A DNA stretch of 64,000 nucleotides, from positions 32,972,465 to 33,036,464 of the forward strand of contig CM046454.1 in assembly GCA_025506515.1 (NCBI GenBank), given 5' to 3'. Numbering within the stretch: position 1 is the stretch's first letter; each line of letters begins with the position of its first letter. This DNA comes from Flaveria trinervia (Eukaryota; Streptophyta; Magnoliopsida; Asterales; Asteraceae). A model generated the notes under the pieces. The model had not been told where the DNA came from, did not search any database, and was given only the letters and a program-made list of their open reading frames with translations. Below, in pieces: positions 21,630 through 32,608 of this stretch. Both the position numbers and the translations under genes were made by a program.

Positions 21630-23488
21630 TTAATCAATTTTCACATTCCATGCACGCAGTGCTTGTCTAAGTTCATACAAGGCTTTAGAGAGTTTGTAGA
21701 CTTTCCCTATGTCTTGTGGTTTCACAAACCTTCAGGTTGTGACACATAGACTTCTTCCTAAGTTTGTCATACAAGAAGGTAGATTTTACATCAAGGTGAT
21801 GTACTTCCTATTTATTATAGGCTGCAAGGGCCTATTTTAGGCGAACCATTTCTATACGGGCTACAGGAGCAAAGACTTCATCAAAGTTTATACCTTGCTA
21901 TTGTACATAGCCTTTGTCTGCCAGATGAGCCTTACGCTTTATTATTTTCACATTTTCATCTTTGTTGGTCTTGAATACCCATTTTAGGCCAATTGTCGTA
22001 TGATTATCGGGTAACTTGGTCAATCTGCAATTGTTATTCTTGTTGGTTGAATCCACTTCAGCCTGAATAGCTTTAATCCATTTATTATCTTGGCTGCCTC
22101 TTATAGTTTCAAGGTTCCTCTTCAGCCAAAAGTAATTTATTAATTTCAAATTCTGGGGCTTTTCATACATACTTTGTAAGGGATTAAAACCTCTTATTGG
22201 TGTATGATCATAAGGTCTAGTTAACCTTCCTGAAGTTGATGTATGTTAAGCAGCCTATGCTGAATTAGGTTCATAAGAGTAAGTTGGAGGAGTGAAAAGA
22301 GAAATTGGTGAACTAGGAGATAACAGGTCTTGGTATTCTTGATTACCATCTCATGTATGTTCATCTTCCATAGTATGGGGATCTACTTCATTGTTTCCTT
22401 GAGTAATTTCAATTAATTTTCTTTAACAATGAAGTTTATCCATTAAGGTTCTTCACTTCGAACTTCATTCATGTACTCCTTCCAATTTCATGAATCCTTT
22501 TCTAGGAATTTGACATCCCTACTCATACAAATTCTCTTAGTTGTAGGATCAAATAATCGTCATGCCTTTGATCCTTCTTCAACTACTAAATATACCATTT
22601 TAACACTTCTATCATCCAACGTGGTTAGATGATTTGATGGTACCTTAGCATATGCTACGCAACCAAAAACACTTAAATGTTTCAAGTTAGGTTTTTTACC
22701 TTTTAACGTTTCAAGAGGTGTAGCATTTGTTAGTGCTTTAGTTGGAATTCTATTATCACATATATGGTATGCCTTACAAGCTCACCCTATTGACATAGCC
22801 TTCATAAGGCTGCGAGTAGTAGATAACATAGTTCTATTTCTACATTCGACCATATTGTTCTATTATGGTGAATAGGGTGTTGTAAGTTGTCTAGCAATAC
22901 CATTTTCATTACAAAACCGATTGAATTCACCAGATGTGAATCTCCTCCTCTATCAGTTCTCACATTTTCAATTTGGTCTAACATTATTTTTCACCATTTT
23001 TTTGAATTCTCTAAAGGTCTCAAAGCTTGATCATTAGAATTCAAGAAATAAAACCACATGTAGTGAGTACAATCATCTACAAGTAAAAAAATATATTAAT
23101 TCCCGAATGGGTAAGTGGTGATATGGGACCACAAAGATCTCCTTAAACCAAGTCTAAAGGTTTAAGTGACTAGAACTTCGCTTGGTTTGGGAATGAAACT
23201 CTAGTGTGCTTTCCTAATAGACATGCATTACAAGTTTGACTTACATGACTTATACAAGGAATTCCTTGAACCAAATTTTTATGAGTCACAAATTTTATAG
23301 CATCAAAGTTCATATGATCCAAACGAGCATGCCATGACCATGCTTCTTCATCTGACTTGGACAATAGACAGATAGGCACACCAATCTTTAAATTGATGTT
23401 GTAAAGTATGTTCCTTGAACGTGTGACTTTTAAAAGCAAAGTCTGATTATGATCATATATACAGTAAATCACGTTCTAATAGGACTTT
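21630..23488 (-). pseudogene. pol: C2: GAG-pre-integrase, integrase and 5' RT of another copia element
   Basis: Minus-strand fragments: GAG-pre-integrase with SWHARLDHMNFDAIKFV and CNACLLGKHTRVSFPN (23472-23170); integrase remnants (RTDRGGD near 22960); the region before RT (WIKAIQAEVDSTNKNN, LKWVFKTNKDEN, 22170-21898); and RT up to ALYELRQALRAW near 21650. The RT stops there and the C1 linker begins. C2 is cut on the right at 23488 by the LTR of D. Many stops make it an old copy. The RT type differs from C1, so these are two elements, not one duplication. Confidence 0.78.
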
Positions 23489-25316
23489 TGTAACACCCCG
23501 AAAAGTCAAAACGAGTCATCGAGGATAATGGGATTAAATAGTGGGTATTTAATAAAAGAAGGAAATGGATTAAGGGCTAAATTAGGCTTATGGGCAAGAG
23601 CCTAGTGATTAAGGGCCCATAATAATCCATTTAACCCACCTAACCAGCGACGATCTCCCTCATTTGAAACCCTAGCCTCCCAAATTCGTAGAAATTGAAG
23701 ATCTGGGTATTGGAGCATTAAACCATAAGAAAGAAGCAACAAATCCAGGTAGAATTGACCTGTAAACCTTTCTGTAGATCAAACCCGGATTCTAGGGTTT
23801 TGGGTTTGCAAAGTTGCAAAGAATCATACAAAGGTCACATTTTTCCGTATGAAAACATGTAGAAATCTTATATATAGCCTCATTGATGATAAACTAGGAG
23901 GTTGGACGTAAAAAGTTCTGATTTCGGGTTAAAAAGGGTTGGTTCGTAAATTTTATGCGATCTGCGAAATTGTCTGTGCACCCAGCAAAATTGCATATTC
24001 AAGCAGCGAAGCTGCCAGCGAAGCTGCCAGCGAAGCTGCCAGCGAAGCTGCCAGCGAAGCTGCCAGCGAAGCTGCGAGCGAAACTGCTTTTTTGGCAACT
24101 AAATTAGCAGGGAAATTAGCAGGGAAATTAGCAGCCAAATTAGCAGGGAAATTAGCAGTGAAATTAGCAGCGAAATTAGGCAGAAATAAATCCTTTTAAG
24201 TGTTAACATATCTGTATGCTATGTAGTGTGATCCTAGCCTAGAATGCTTAGTTTAGAGGTTACTTCTGGTATCCAAGTGAGTTCTAGATCCCCTTATTTC
24301 TAAGTTTTTCCATGTTTTGGGTTATTATGGATACTAAATATATGTTTTTAAATGATCGAGATTTTATGAGGTTTTAATAGGAAGATCAATTTTTCTATAA
24401 GGAAATGTGTTATATAAATGATTCAAAATAAAAAAATTTTGTGTTATCCTGCCAATCCGACCCCAGCCAGGGGTGTTGCCCCTCGGACCCCACCCTAGGA
24501 CCCCACTGTCAGGGGCTGCCACCCCGAACCCCCGTCGTCTCGCGGAGGGTCGGTTATGTGTAATGATGACTAGTATTTGGCATGTTATGTACTTTTTAAG
24601 TTAAGTATTATATATTACGGTGGAAGATTATATTAATGAAAAGTGAAACTTAATGAATGTTAGCCCCAGGCCCTTATGATGATGAAAAGTCTTGCAAGGA
24701 CTATGATAGACTTCAGTTACGTGAGTCTAACGTATGATGATTGATCCGTATTCATGAGCGGGCTATATGCGTTGTAGTGTGGGTCAACTGTCGGGGGTAA
24801 GCTACCATGATTATGTGTACCGATAGGGATCGACATTCGTTGTCAATCAACATAGAGCTCTTTCTTTGTGAAATCTCATTTAAGATGAAGTGAAAGATAT
24901 GAAAGAATGAAAGATAATGAGCATGCTTATTAAGACCCAATGTTATGTGTTATGATGTATGCGTAGTCATTATATGAAGGATGAAGTTTATATTTTCTTA
25001 TTTACCTAAACTAGAACTCACTCAGGAAAGCTCAATTTTATGTATAATAGTTGGCAAGTAAATGTTGATGCTGAGGATGGCACCTAGGAGCTACTTGGAC
25101 ATTAATGGATGGCATTCCTGTTTACGAAATCTTTTATTCTTATTTAAGAAAAAGTACTATATTTTGCTTACAAATTAAGGACAAATGCATGAGTACAATA
25201 TGAGTTTCAAGTTTCAAGTGAATGTCTAATTATTCCGCTATGTTGTTTTGTTATTAAAATGATTTTAAGTTATGATTAACCAACTGTGAAGCTTCCTGGG
25301 AACAAGGCCTTAAAAG
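23489..25316 (+). repeat. Element D 5' LTR
   Basis: About 1,828 bp between TGTAACACCCC and the PBS. The exact 3' end is uncertain because no second LTR is available. It carries two neighbouring 12-bp minisatellites (24005-24172) and a GC-rich block of CCCC/GGGG words (about 24465-24550). Confidence 0.7.
24005..24172 (+). repeat. Two adjacent 12-bp minisatellites in the D LTR
   Basis: Seven units of AGCGAAGCTGCC (24005-24088, the last two with one or two changes), a 12-bp interval, then six units of AAATTAGCAGGG or variants (24101-24172). Both arrays share the core CAG(C/G)GAA. A 12-bp period keeps any frame open, which explains the repetitive frame at 23939-24199. I do not regard that frame as a gene. 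Confidence 0.92.
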
Positions 25317-25317
25317 T

Positions 25318-25330
25318 TGGTATCAGAGCC
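25318..25330 (+). other. Primer-binding site of D
   Basis: TGGTATCAGAGCC directly after the LTR, the initiator tRNA-Met type primer site. Confidence 0.85.
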
Positions 25331-25655
25331 AAAGTTTAAGGGAATTGCGTAAGTAATTTTCAAAACCTAAACTTAAACTGAAAGTAGACCTGAATGAAGG
25401 ATGCCAATCCAAGTAGCTACATGCTATCAGGTAAAAGTTTTTAAGTAAAATTGTGATTATGTGTGTGCTATGTGTTCTATATGCTTCTAGATTTGAATAC
25501 AACATGTGTTAGGATTGGGATTGCTTAAGACAGGAGGGTAAGGTAAGTAGTAAATCACACTTGGCCACTATAATTAAGGACTTACCGTACTTATAATGAT
25601 CTGAACAATTATCTTGAGTAACCATTTTGGTGCTTGAATCTTATAGGAATTAGTT

Positions 25656-26415
25656 ATGGCTAGTAGAAAATTTAGGAAGGCAACCCGAGGAAGTGCTTGT
25701 GGTAGGCATACTACCAGCCACGTGTCACTTGGAGTAAAGCTAAGGCTCCCGAGACTGTTCACGAGGAGTCAGACATCCATAGTCACCTCGAGGGGGAGGG
25801 ATCAGCCACCCTCAAATCCATAGTGAAGGAGGCTATCGCCGATGAAGTCCACAATGTCATGCAAAATGTCTTACCCTCGGTGGTGACCGAGGTGATCAAA
25901 GCAGTCAAGGATAGAGAGAAAGCTGATAAGAAGGGGAAGAAAAATGAGAAGAATTTTGGAAGTTCCACCAGGAGGACGGAGGAATCTGAAGAGAAGCCAT
26001 CAAACCCTAAGGTGGTAGTCTATGATGACGATAGTGATGAGTAGTCTGAGAGAGAGACAACTAGGGGGTGAAACTATAGGGCATTTCAAAGGTGCAAGCC
26101 CCCGAACTTTGAAGGTAACGACGATGCTACTGCCACTCATCATTGGGTCAGAGAGATGGAAGCGGTACTGGAAATTAGTAAGTGTCGGGAAGATCAGAAA
26201 GTTAAGTTTGCCACTCGTTCTTTCATTGACTTAGCGTTGTGTTGGTGGACAATATTGTCCAGGCTGAAGTAAAGCTATCGATAGCTAAAATGAAGTGGTC
26301 TCCGTTGAAGGAGTTGGTGCTGGAGGAGTATTTCCCCATGGAGAATTAGACAAGATTTAGAAGGAGTTCTTATATTAGGAGGCTGGGAACCTGACTCATC
26401 AAGATGTATCTCGAC
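25656..26415 (+). pseudogene. gag: Element D gag, gypsy type, truncated
   Basis: ATG at 25656 (MASRKFRKATRG), then a frameshift. The open stretch 25823-26044 (DEVHNVMQNVLPSVVTEVIKA, Lys-rich tail) is the N-terminal helical part usual before the gypsy capsid domain. A degraded capsid domain follows at about 26080-26415 (PPNFEGND, HHWVREMEAVLEISKCREDQKVKFA without a break at 26133-26207, then EEYFPMEN). The reading is lost at about 26415 at the junction with element F. It would form the capsid of a Ty3/gypsy particle and is broken here. Confidence 0.75.
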
Positions 26416-28834
26416 AGCTCCAGTTTCCACCGTTGCCTTTATTTGTCTTAACACCTCCTACAACAACTTCCTTAGGGGCTTCAGCACATGATTCTCCATG
26501 GTTTTTTCCAGTTTCATGATCCCCTTCGGGATGAGCACAAGCTTGCCCAAATGCCTTGTCAGATCTAGTATATCCATGTTCAGATCATCTTAAGCCCTTG
26601 CTCACTCTGCAAGCCTTTTCACTTCTTCTCTCACTCCTGTAATCTTATTTTCCACAGTCATAAACAGACTGGCTCTTCTTGTCTTCTCCCCGCCTCAGCC
26701 TTGATATGATTCTCACATAAAACCAGCAAATCTTTATCATAGAAACTAAAGAGCTCCATAGGATCAAATACCTTGAATTCTTTACCATTCTTAATTCATA
26801 TTACTGCCTCTCTCATGTTGTTATCATAAAACCATTTCTCAAAATTCTATAACTACTAGGGAAGGGGATCTGCTAACCTGACTCTATTCACAGTCTTTAG
26901 AGGCTTTACCTTTAGGACAATTCTTCCTTTTCGAGTTTCCTAATCATTGTCTTTCTTTGATCATTTCCTCTCTACCTTCATGTATCCAAAAGACTCAAAG
27001 TTGTCATTTAGGCCATTCTTATTCTCTTTCTCCAAAAGTGAGGCCCGTTCACTAAGATTGGCATTCAGTAATGGTAGAGCCGCCAACCTCCTTAGATCCC
27101 ATTTTTGGCAAGGTCTTGAATGCCTTCCTCTTATGCATGTAACTAATTCCACCCATTCTACTCTTGATCATGAATATCTTGAGGCTAGGGTTATAACACC
27201 AACTTATAATCCTTTTATCAGCTCCTTCTTACTCAACATTCCATGTGTTAGAAGAGGGACTTAATTCTTCTTGCTCCTTCTCTTTAACAAACCATTTATC
27301 ATTATCCATCGAAAAGACATCTTCATCAAGCTCTCCCTTCTTAGCTACATATATCAATGGTCTCACACCAACTTCATAGAATTCTAGCTCAGAATCATAA
27401 TCTACTTGTTGTTCATCGTCCTCCTCTTCATCAACTAACCCTTTTCCTTTTTCAGCATCTCCGTCAACCGACTTCTCCCTCACTACCTCTTCTCCAACCA
27501 AATCTTTTTCTACATCAAGTCCATGTTTACAAACCCAGCCTCCTGAATTTCCTCATTCTCCCTACATTCATCTCCATTTCTTATTTCAGAACCTTCAGCA
27601 CCAGCAGTTGCTGCACAAGATGTGCCCTCTCCTGCCTTGGAGGAAGTACCCACATTCAAGAACGGGTATTTAGAAGTATGAGTTAAATCATCTAACTCAG
27701 ATTGAGTTAGTTGATTGGGTAGCCTAACTGCAACTTTCAATTGACCAACTTCCTCAAACAACTTCTTTAGCAGTAAGTTTTGATCTACCAGCGTCTTCTT
27801 CATTCCGTCTATCAACTCATCTTTTTGCCTTTCCCGCATCTCTTGATTAGTGAGTTTGGTCTTTATCATGCTCAATTAATTTGCCAATGAGATGTTAAGG
27901 TTACGAAGCATATCCTTATCTAAGCTTCCTCTGTCTTCCCTTCTTCGTGTTTCAATGAATACTTGATGTCTCTGTTTAGTTCTCCTTTTGGATTCTGCTA
28001 TATCAGCCTTCTTCTTTGATCTTCTCTCCTTTTCAACCCTTATCTCTTCAGCCATTTCATTCACTTCTTCTTCAAAATCATAATCCTTCCCTTTGGCATA
28101 TATTTTTCGCTTCATAGCAACATATCTCTTTTGCTTCTTAGTAGCATCAGTCTGTTGTGCTCTAGTTTTTTCAGCTCGCTTATTCGCTGACTCGTCCACC
28201 CTTCTAATATAGTTCCACCTCTCGGGTGGGTACATGTTCTCCCAAATATGGGGTATCTTCTCACTAAAGTCATGCCGCATAGCACAACAGCCTGCAAAAA
28301 TACTGGGGTTCATCTGCACCAACCTTTTCACCTCCCCGTGTCTTGGCATATTTGGAATTAGGTCATCAAAGATCATCTGAGGAAATCTAGGATACATGAT
28401 CCACTTCTCCTTCTTCAGGGCCAACACATTCTCTACCCTACAAGCAAATCAGTCTCGCAATGTTTGCCTTTTACCCTCTGCAGCATAACACCATAGCTTT
28501 TGCTTAGTCTATGTTCAGCCCATCTGATCCACCTTTACGGTGATCTAAAACATAATAAGGATGTGAGCAATGAATCTTCATTTCTTTGAGAGAAAGGACT
28601 TATTGATCTCTTTTGGTAACGAAAAGCTGGCCCCTCATATCCCATGCTCTGAATGTTGCGAACACCTCAGTATCTGACATAGTAATCTCTTCTCCTGAAT
28701 CCTCTTCTAGTCTTAGGATCCTTGAAAGTGTCTCTGCTGTAATAGTCACCTCATTCTCCAAGAACTAAGTAGTGATCCTTTGGGTGTTCCCTCTTGTATC
28801 ATATTTAGCTGATCTCTAAAAGTCTCTGATGTGT
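26416..28834 (-). pseudogene. Element F extra ORF (family 2), 3' segment
   Basis: Minus strand, continuing from 41296-41151 across the E insertion. It starts DLHIRDF, then FLENEVTITAETLSRILRL (28770-28700), WIMYPRFPQMIFDDLIPNM (28404-28345), a long Lys/Arg/Glu-rich, probably coiled-coil stretch (28230-27880), KDELIDGMKKTLVDQNLLLKKLFEEV (27830-27750), and an acidic C-terminal part (27501-27229). The YPRF motif and position after pol make it the family-2 counterpart of the B/E/I extra ORF, although overall sequence is very different. It is broken by stops and cut at about 26416. No membrane segment is visible. Confidence 0.7.
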
Positions 28835-28839
28835 AGATC
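28835..28839. repeat. Target-site duplication of E, left copy
   Basis: AGATC directly before TGTTGG of the E 5' LTR. It is repeated at 41146-41150. Confidence 0.93.
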
Positions 28840-28954
28840 TGTTGGACCAAAAGAACCAATGAGCCGGATCAGAAAAACCTTAAGTCCCACAAACATCACA
28901 ACAACAACTGAAGACCACAACAGCTGAAGACAACAGCTGATTACAAAGTCTGAA

Positions 28955-29198
28955 CACAAGTGCTGAAGACAAAGTCTGAAGACACCAGTGCTGAAGACAA
29001 AGTCTGAAGACACAAGTGCTGAGGACAAAGTATGAAGACACAAGTGCTGAAGACAAAGTCTGAAGACACAAGTACTTAAGACAAAGTCTGAAGACACAAG
29101 TGCTGAAGACAAAGTCTGAAGACACAAGTGCTGAAGACAAAGTCTGAAGACACAAGTGCTGAAGACAAAGTCTGAAGACACAAGTGCTGAAGACCAAA
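28955..29198 (+). repeat. 28-bp tandem array in the E 5' LTR
   Basis: Nine units of CACAAGTGCTGAAGACAAAG plus TCTGAAGA. The 3' LTR also has nine (40401-40648), with a different spread of point changes. Because 28 is not a multiple of 3, the array opens repetitive frames on the other strand that are not genes. Confidence 0.92.
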
Positions 29199-29488
29199 GT
29201 ATCAGACGTTGTCACAACAGCTGAAGAGGTCTTCTTCAGTAGTTGTGATGGTTTACCTTTCAGTAGTTTCTTGTTTCATTATTTGTAAAACAACTGAAGA
29301 GTATGTTCTTCAGTTGTTATTGTTTCAGTAGTTTCTTTTCAGTAGTTGTAATAATAGTTAACACTTAGCATTTTTGTAAGAAGATGTCAGTTGTTTGACA
29401 TCTTCATTAGTTGTGTTAACTATCAGTAGTTTGTGATAAATTCTGTTACATGTCACTATCAAGTGACATCAGCAGACGTCACATCTCG

Positions 29489-29495
29489 TATATAA
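29489..29495 (+). promoter_or_regulatory. LTR TATA box of E (5' LTR)
   Basis: TATATAA, framed by ACATCTC and GAGGTGT, arms of an imperfect inverted repeat. In the 3' LTR (40936-40942) the core is the perfect palindrome CTCTTATATAAGAG. Confidence 0.7.
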
Positions 29496-29700
29496 GAGGT
29501 GTCGACCTAATTGTAATTGTGACATTCCGTTACCACGAAAGCGAATATTGAATGAAATTTATCTGCAGAATTCTCTCTATCTATAACCATTTTTTTTTAC
29601 ATTGAATATCTTTTTGTTCTTGTGAATTGGCTAATTCATTGTTAGAATTCCGCTGCTATACTCTCTAATCAATCAAACGTAGGTCACTGATCCTAACAAG

Positions 29701-29717
29701 TGGTATCAGAGCAGGTT
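29701..29717 (+). other. Primer-binding site of E
   Basis: TGGTATCAGAGCAGGTT, two bases after the LTR end. It is identical to the PBS of B. Confidence 0.94.
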
Positions 29718-29923
29718 AATCATTGATTGATCTAACAGTTGATCATTGAAACTGCTAATTGATATCTATGTTTGATTGAATTAGCATTTTGCAAGAACTG
29801 GTTATAGATTATTGAATTTCTGACGCTTTCGTTCATTTATTCTGAGATCTCTCTTGGTTCAATTGGTTGTTGTGTTTTTGTTCTAAATCTGTTATAGCTT
29901 AATTGAATTTGATTGAATCTGAG

Positions 29924-32592
29924 ATGACTACTCCTTCTAATGATCCTAACAATACTGGTTCCTCAACCAAGCCCCTGATGCTGGTTGGACCGAGTATAAC
30001 ATATGGCAGCGAAGAATGCTTCATCACTTGTCTGTTAACAGTTCAGGTTGTTGGACATCTATTGTACATGGACCACATAAGCCTATGGTGAACAATCCGG
30101 AAACCAATCAAATGGTTCCGAAGAAGAAGGAACAATACTCTGATATAGATCGGAACTGTTTGAGATTGATGCTAAAGCCCATGGAATTCTGGCCATGGCA
30201 CTGCCTAATGAAATCTATTCAGGGCTTATGCATCATGAAACTGCTCATGATCTCTGGAATGCCCTGAAGAACAATTCGGTGGCACAGATGAGGTCTTAGA
30301 AAACAACAGAGAAATCCTTGCCCAATAATATGGGACATTCTCTAATAGAAGGGTGAGACACTGACTCAACAGTTTGAGCGTTTTCCTGCTTGATCTCTGA
30401 GCTGAAAATGGTGAAACAGGAATACACCAATAGCCACATGAATAACAGGTTCCTCAGATCACTGCCTGAGAGATGGGACACATACACTATTGTCCTACGC
30501 TCCAGTGCAAATCTGGATAGCCTATCTCTCACCCAACTTCATCGGAAACTGCTTACATTCGAAAGAGAGATAGAGCAGAAGAGGAAACTGTCCTCATCAG
30601 TAATAGTGACAATCTATGCTTCATCATGGATGATTTGAAAGAATAGCTGATGATGATCTAGAAGAGATGGATATTCTGAGCCAAATGGCATTGATTAATA
30701 TCAGATCTCAGAAGTTCTATAAGAGAACTGGCAGGAATTTCCTGGACTCTCTGGCAAAACCAAAGTTGGTTTTGACAAGAGTAAGTTGAGGTGTCACAAA
30801 TGCCAAAGGCTGGGTCACTTTGCAAGAGAGTGTAGATCACTGGATCTAACTCTTCTGCACCCTTTGTGACTTTTCCTAGTACTAGTCCACAAAACAGAGG
30901 GCAACATCCTGCTGGTTCTGGTCATCATTCACATCCTAGGTCTCCTACATATTTTGTCCCCCAGGGTCAAATGTCATATCCTTATCCCTGCTATTATATG
31001 CCTCAACCAAATCCTGTTCAAGCTCCAATTGCACAACAACCACAAGCATTGCCTGAACCACAACCTTCCCAATCTCATCAACAAACTCAACCTCAACAAC
31101 ACAGCTTCTTCACCCTAGGAGTTGTTGACTGGAGTAGTTACCAGATGATTTGTCTGGTCCTGAACAACTGTTCACTGGTGCTGGTCAACATGGTGGTGAC
31201 AGTCCCTTTGGAAATCTAGCTCTTATGGCTTTGGATTTTGCGGATACTTAATCTACTAATGCCTCTACACCAAAGGTATCACAGTATCCTCTGAGGCAAA
31301 AGCCAAATTATGTTCTGAAACATGCATAGCAGCATTTGCATCTATTAGAGAAGCAAATATAGCTTTGATTAACAAGAACATTGAGCTAGAACAAACAATT
31401 TCCAAAAGAAAAGCTGAATTTGAGTCTGTGCTTAATGAAAAGAATGATGAGATTTACAAACTTAAATGCCATATCACAGACTATAAGGCTAGGGAAGAGG
31501 TACTTCTAGAGAAGTACAAAGATCTCAAAGAAACCCTTGCAGTCACCCAAGTAGAGTGTGATCGATGGGTACAATGATGCAAAGGTTTTGAAATTTCTTA
31601 GTAAGCAATCTGCTTCCAATGTGAAGTTTGGCATTGGTTACAATCACACTACTCCACCTACAGATTTACTCCCAGAGCAGAGGTAGAATCTGATGGTGAG
31701 AGCAATAACCAATCCATTTCATCATGTGATCTACTTCTGATACAGCACCATTAGAAGTAGAAGTCAGCACTGAGCCCTCTCAAAACTTATCAGCTGATGT
31801 TGATGGTTCCACTGCTGACACTCACATGATCAATGAGTTGATCAACTCAGGAGTTATTCTGAAAGTCCTGAAAGGACTGGAGAGCAAGATTTAACACCTG
31901 AAGTTCAAACTCCAACTACTGCAGTACTGAAAAGAAGAAAACTGTTAGTAGAAGAGTTTGAAGACTACTAAAGAGGAAGTCAAGAAAGCAAACAATACTT
32001 CAAAGCACTGAAGAGCAAGTCTTCAGTAGTTTCATCCTCTTTAGTTGATGATCACATAAGATGAAGAAGAAACCATGTGAAGTATGTGGTTTGTTCAATC
32101 ATCTTACAGATGATTGCTGGTACAAAAGTGGATCCAAACTCAAACATAAAGAGGAAATTAAAGAGAAAATGGTTAAAATGAAAACTGAGTTTGAGACCAT
32201 ATTTGTATCAGCAACATCAAATCCTGTAACCCTTAAGTCCATAAAGAAATCCAAAAAGGAAGGGTTTAAACAGGTAACAGCTGAGATTGCTCAAAAGAAG
32301 AAGGTGCAACATAGGAACTTATCAAACTCCAATGGCAATGTGTTTGATGAGCTGAAAGCTTTATCACAAAATCAGACACAGCTGGTTATGATGGTTCAAC
32401 ATCTATTGGAAGAGTTAACCAATTAGATGTTCCTATGTTGAAACCACAGAAAAGGAGGTCCAAGCCAAAGGATTCCTCTTCTTCACCATCTTCTTCCTCT
32501 CAGGCTGTTGTTTCCATCAAACCTGTTAGTTACCATCCGTTGTTGAGAACAGGCTGAAAACCAAAAAGGTTTGGGTCTCCAAAACTAACTGA
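29924..32592 (+). pseudogene. gag: Element E gag (broken)
   Basis: ATG at 29924 (MTTPSNDPNN), homologous to the starts in B and G. The stop TGA at 32590-32592 follows VWVSKTN. A one-base deletion near 29990 shifts the frame inside the capsid-like domain, and further shifts follow. Recognisable pieces are FLRSLPERWDTYTIVLRSSA (30450-30510), the first zinc knuckle CHKCQRLGHFAREC (about 30792-30833), a coiled-coil segment with KNDEIYKLKCH (31440-31470), and the second knuckle CEVCGLFNHLTDDC (32076-32117). Same architecture as the B gag. Confidence 0.85.
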
Positions 32593-32608
32593 TTGTTTAT
32601 AATTGTAG

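Larger units (their letters stand above)
23489..26415 (+). mobile_element. Element D: 5' part of a Ty3/gypsy retrotransposon
   Basis: It starts TGTAACACCCC, a common start of plant gypsy LTRs. A 1.8-kb LTR is followed by a tRNA-Met type PBS (25318) and the start of a gypsy gag. The plus-strand gag is lost at about 26415, where the minus-strand extra ORF of element F takes over. There is no pol and no 3' LTR. Confidence 0.8.
28840..29698 (+). repeat. Element E 5' LTR
   Basis: 859 bp, TGTTGGACC ... TGATCCTAACA, followed by AG and the PBS. It contains the 28-bp tandem array (28955-29198) and a TATA box at 29489-29495. Confidence 0.94.

Noticed and set aside
23939..24199. Alanine-rich frames over the D LTR minisatellite, on both strands
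   Set aside because: A 12-bp repeat keeps any stop-free frame open. The location inside an LTR and the lack of similarity between strands or elements argue against coding.
24465..24550. GC-rich CCCC/GGGG block as a possible CpG-island promoter of a host gene
   Set aside because: It lies inside the gypsy LTR of D, and such blocks occur in plant gypsy LTRs. No downstream host exon is visible.
26947..27686. Plus-strand frames within the F extra ORF
   Set aside because: Antisense shadows of the charged minus-strand protein, with no motif.
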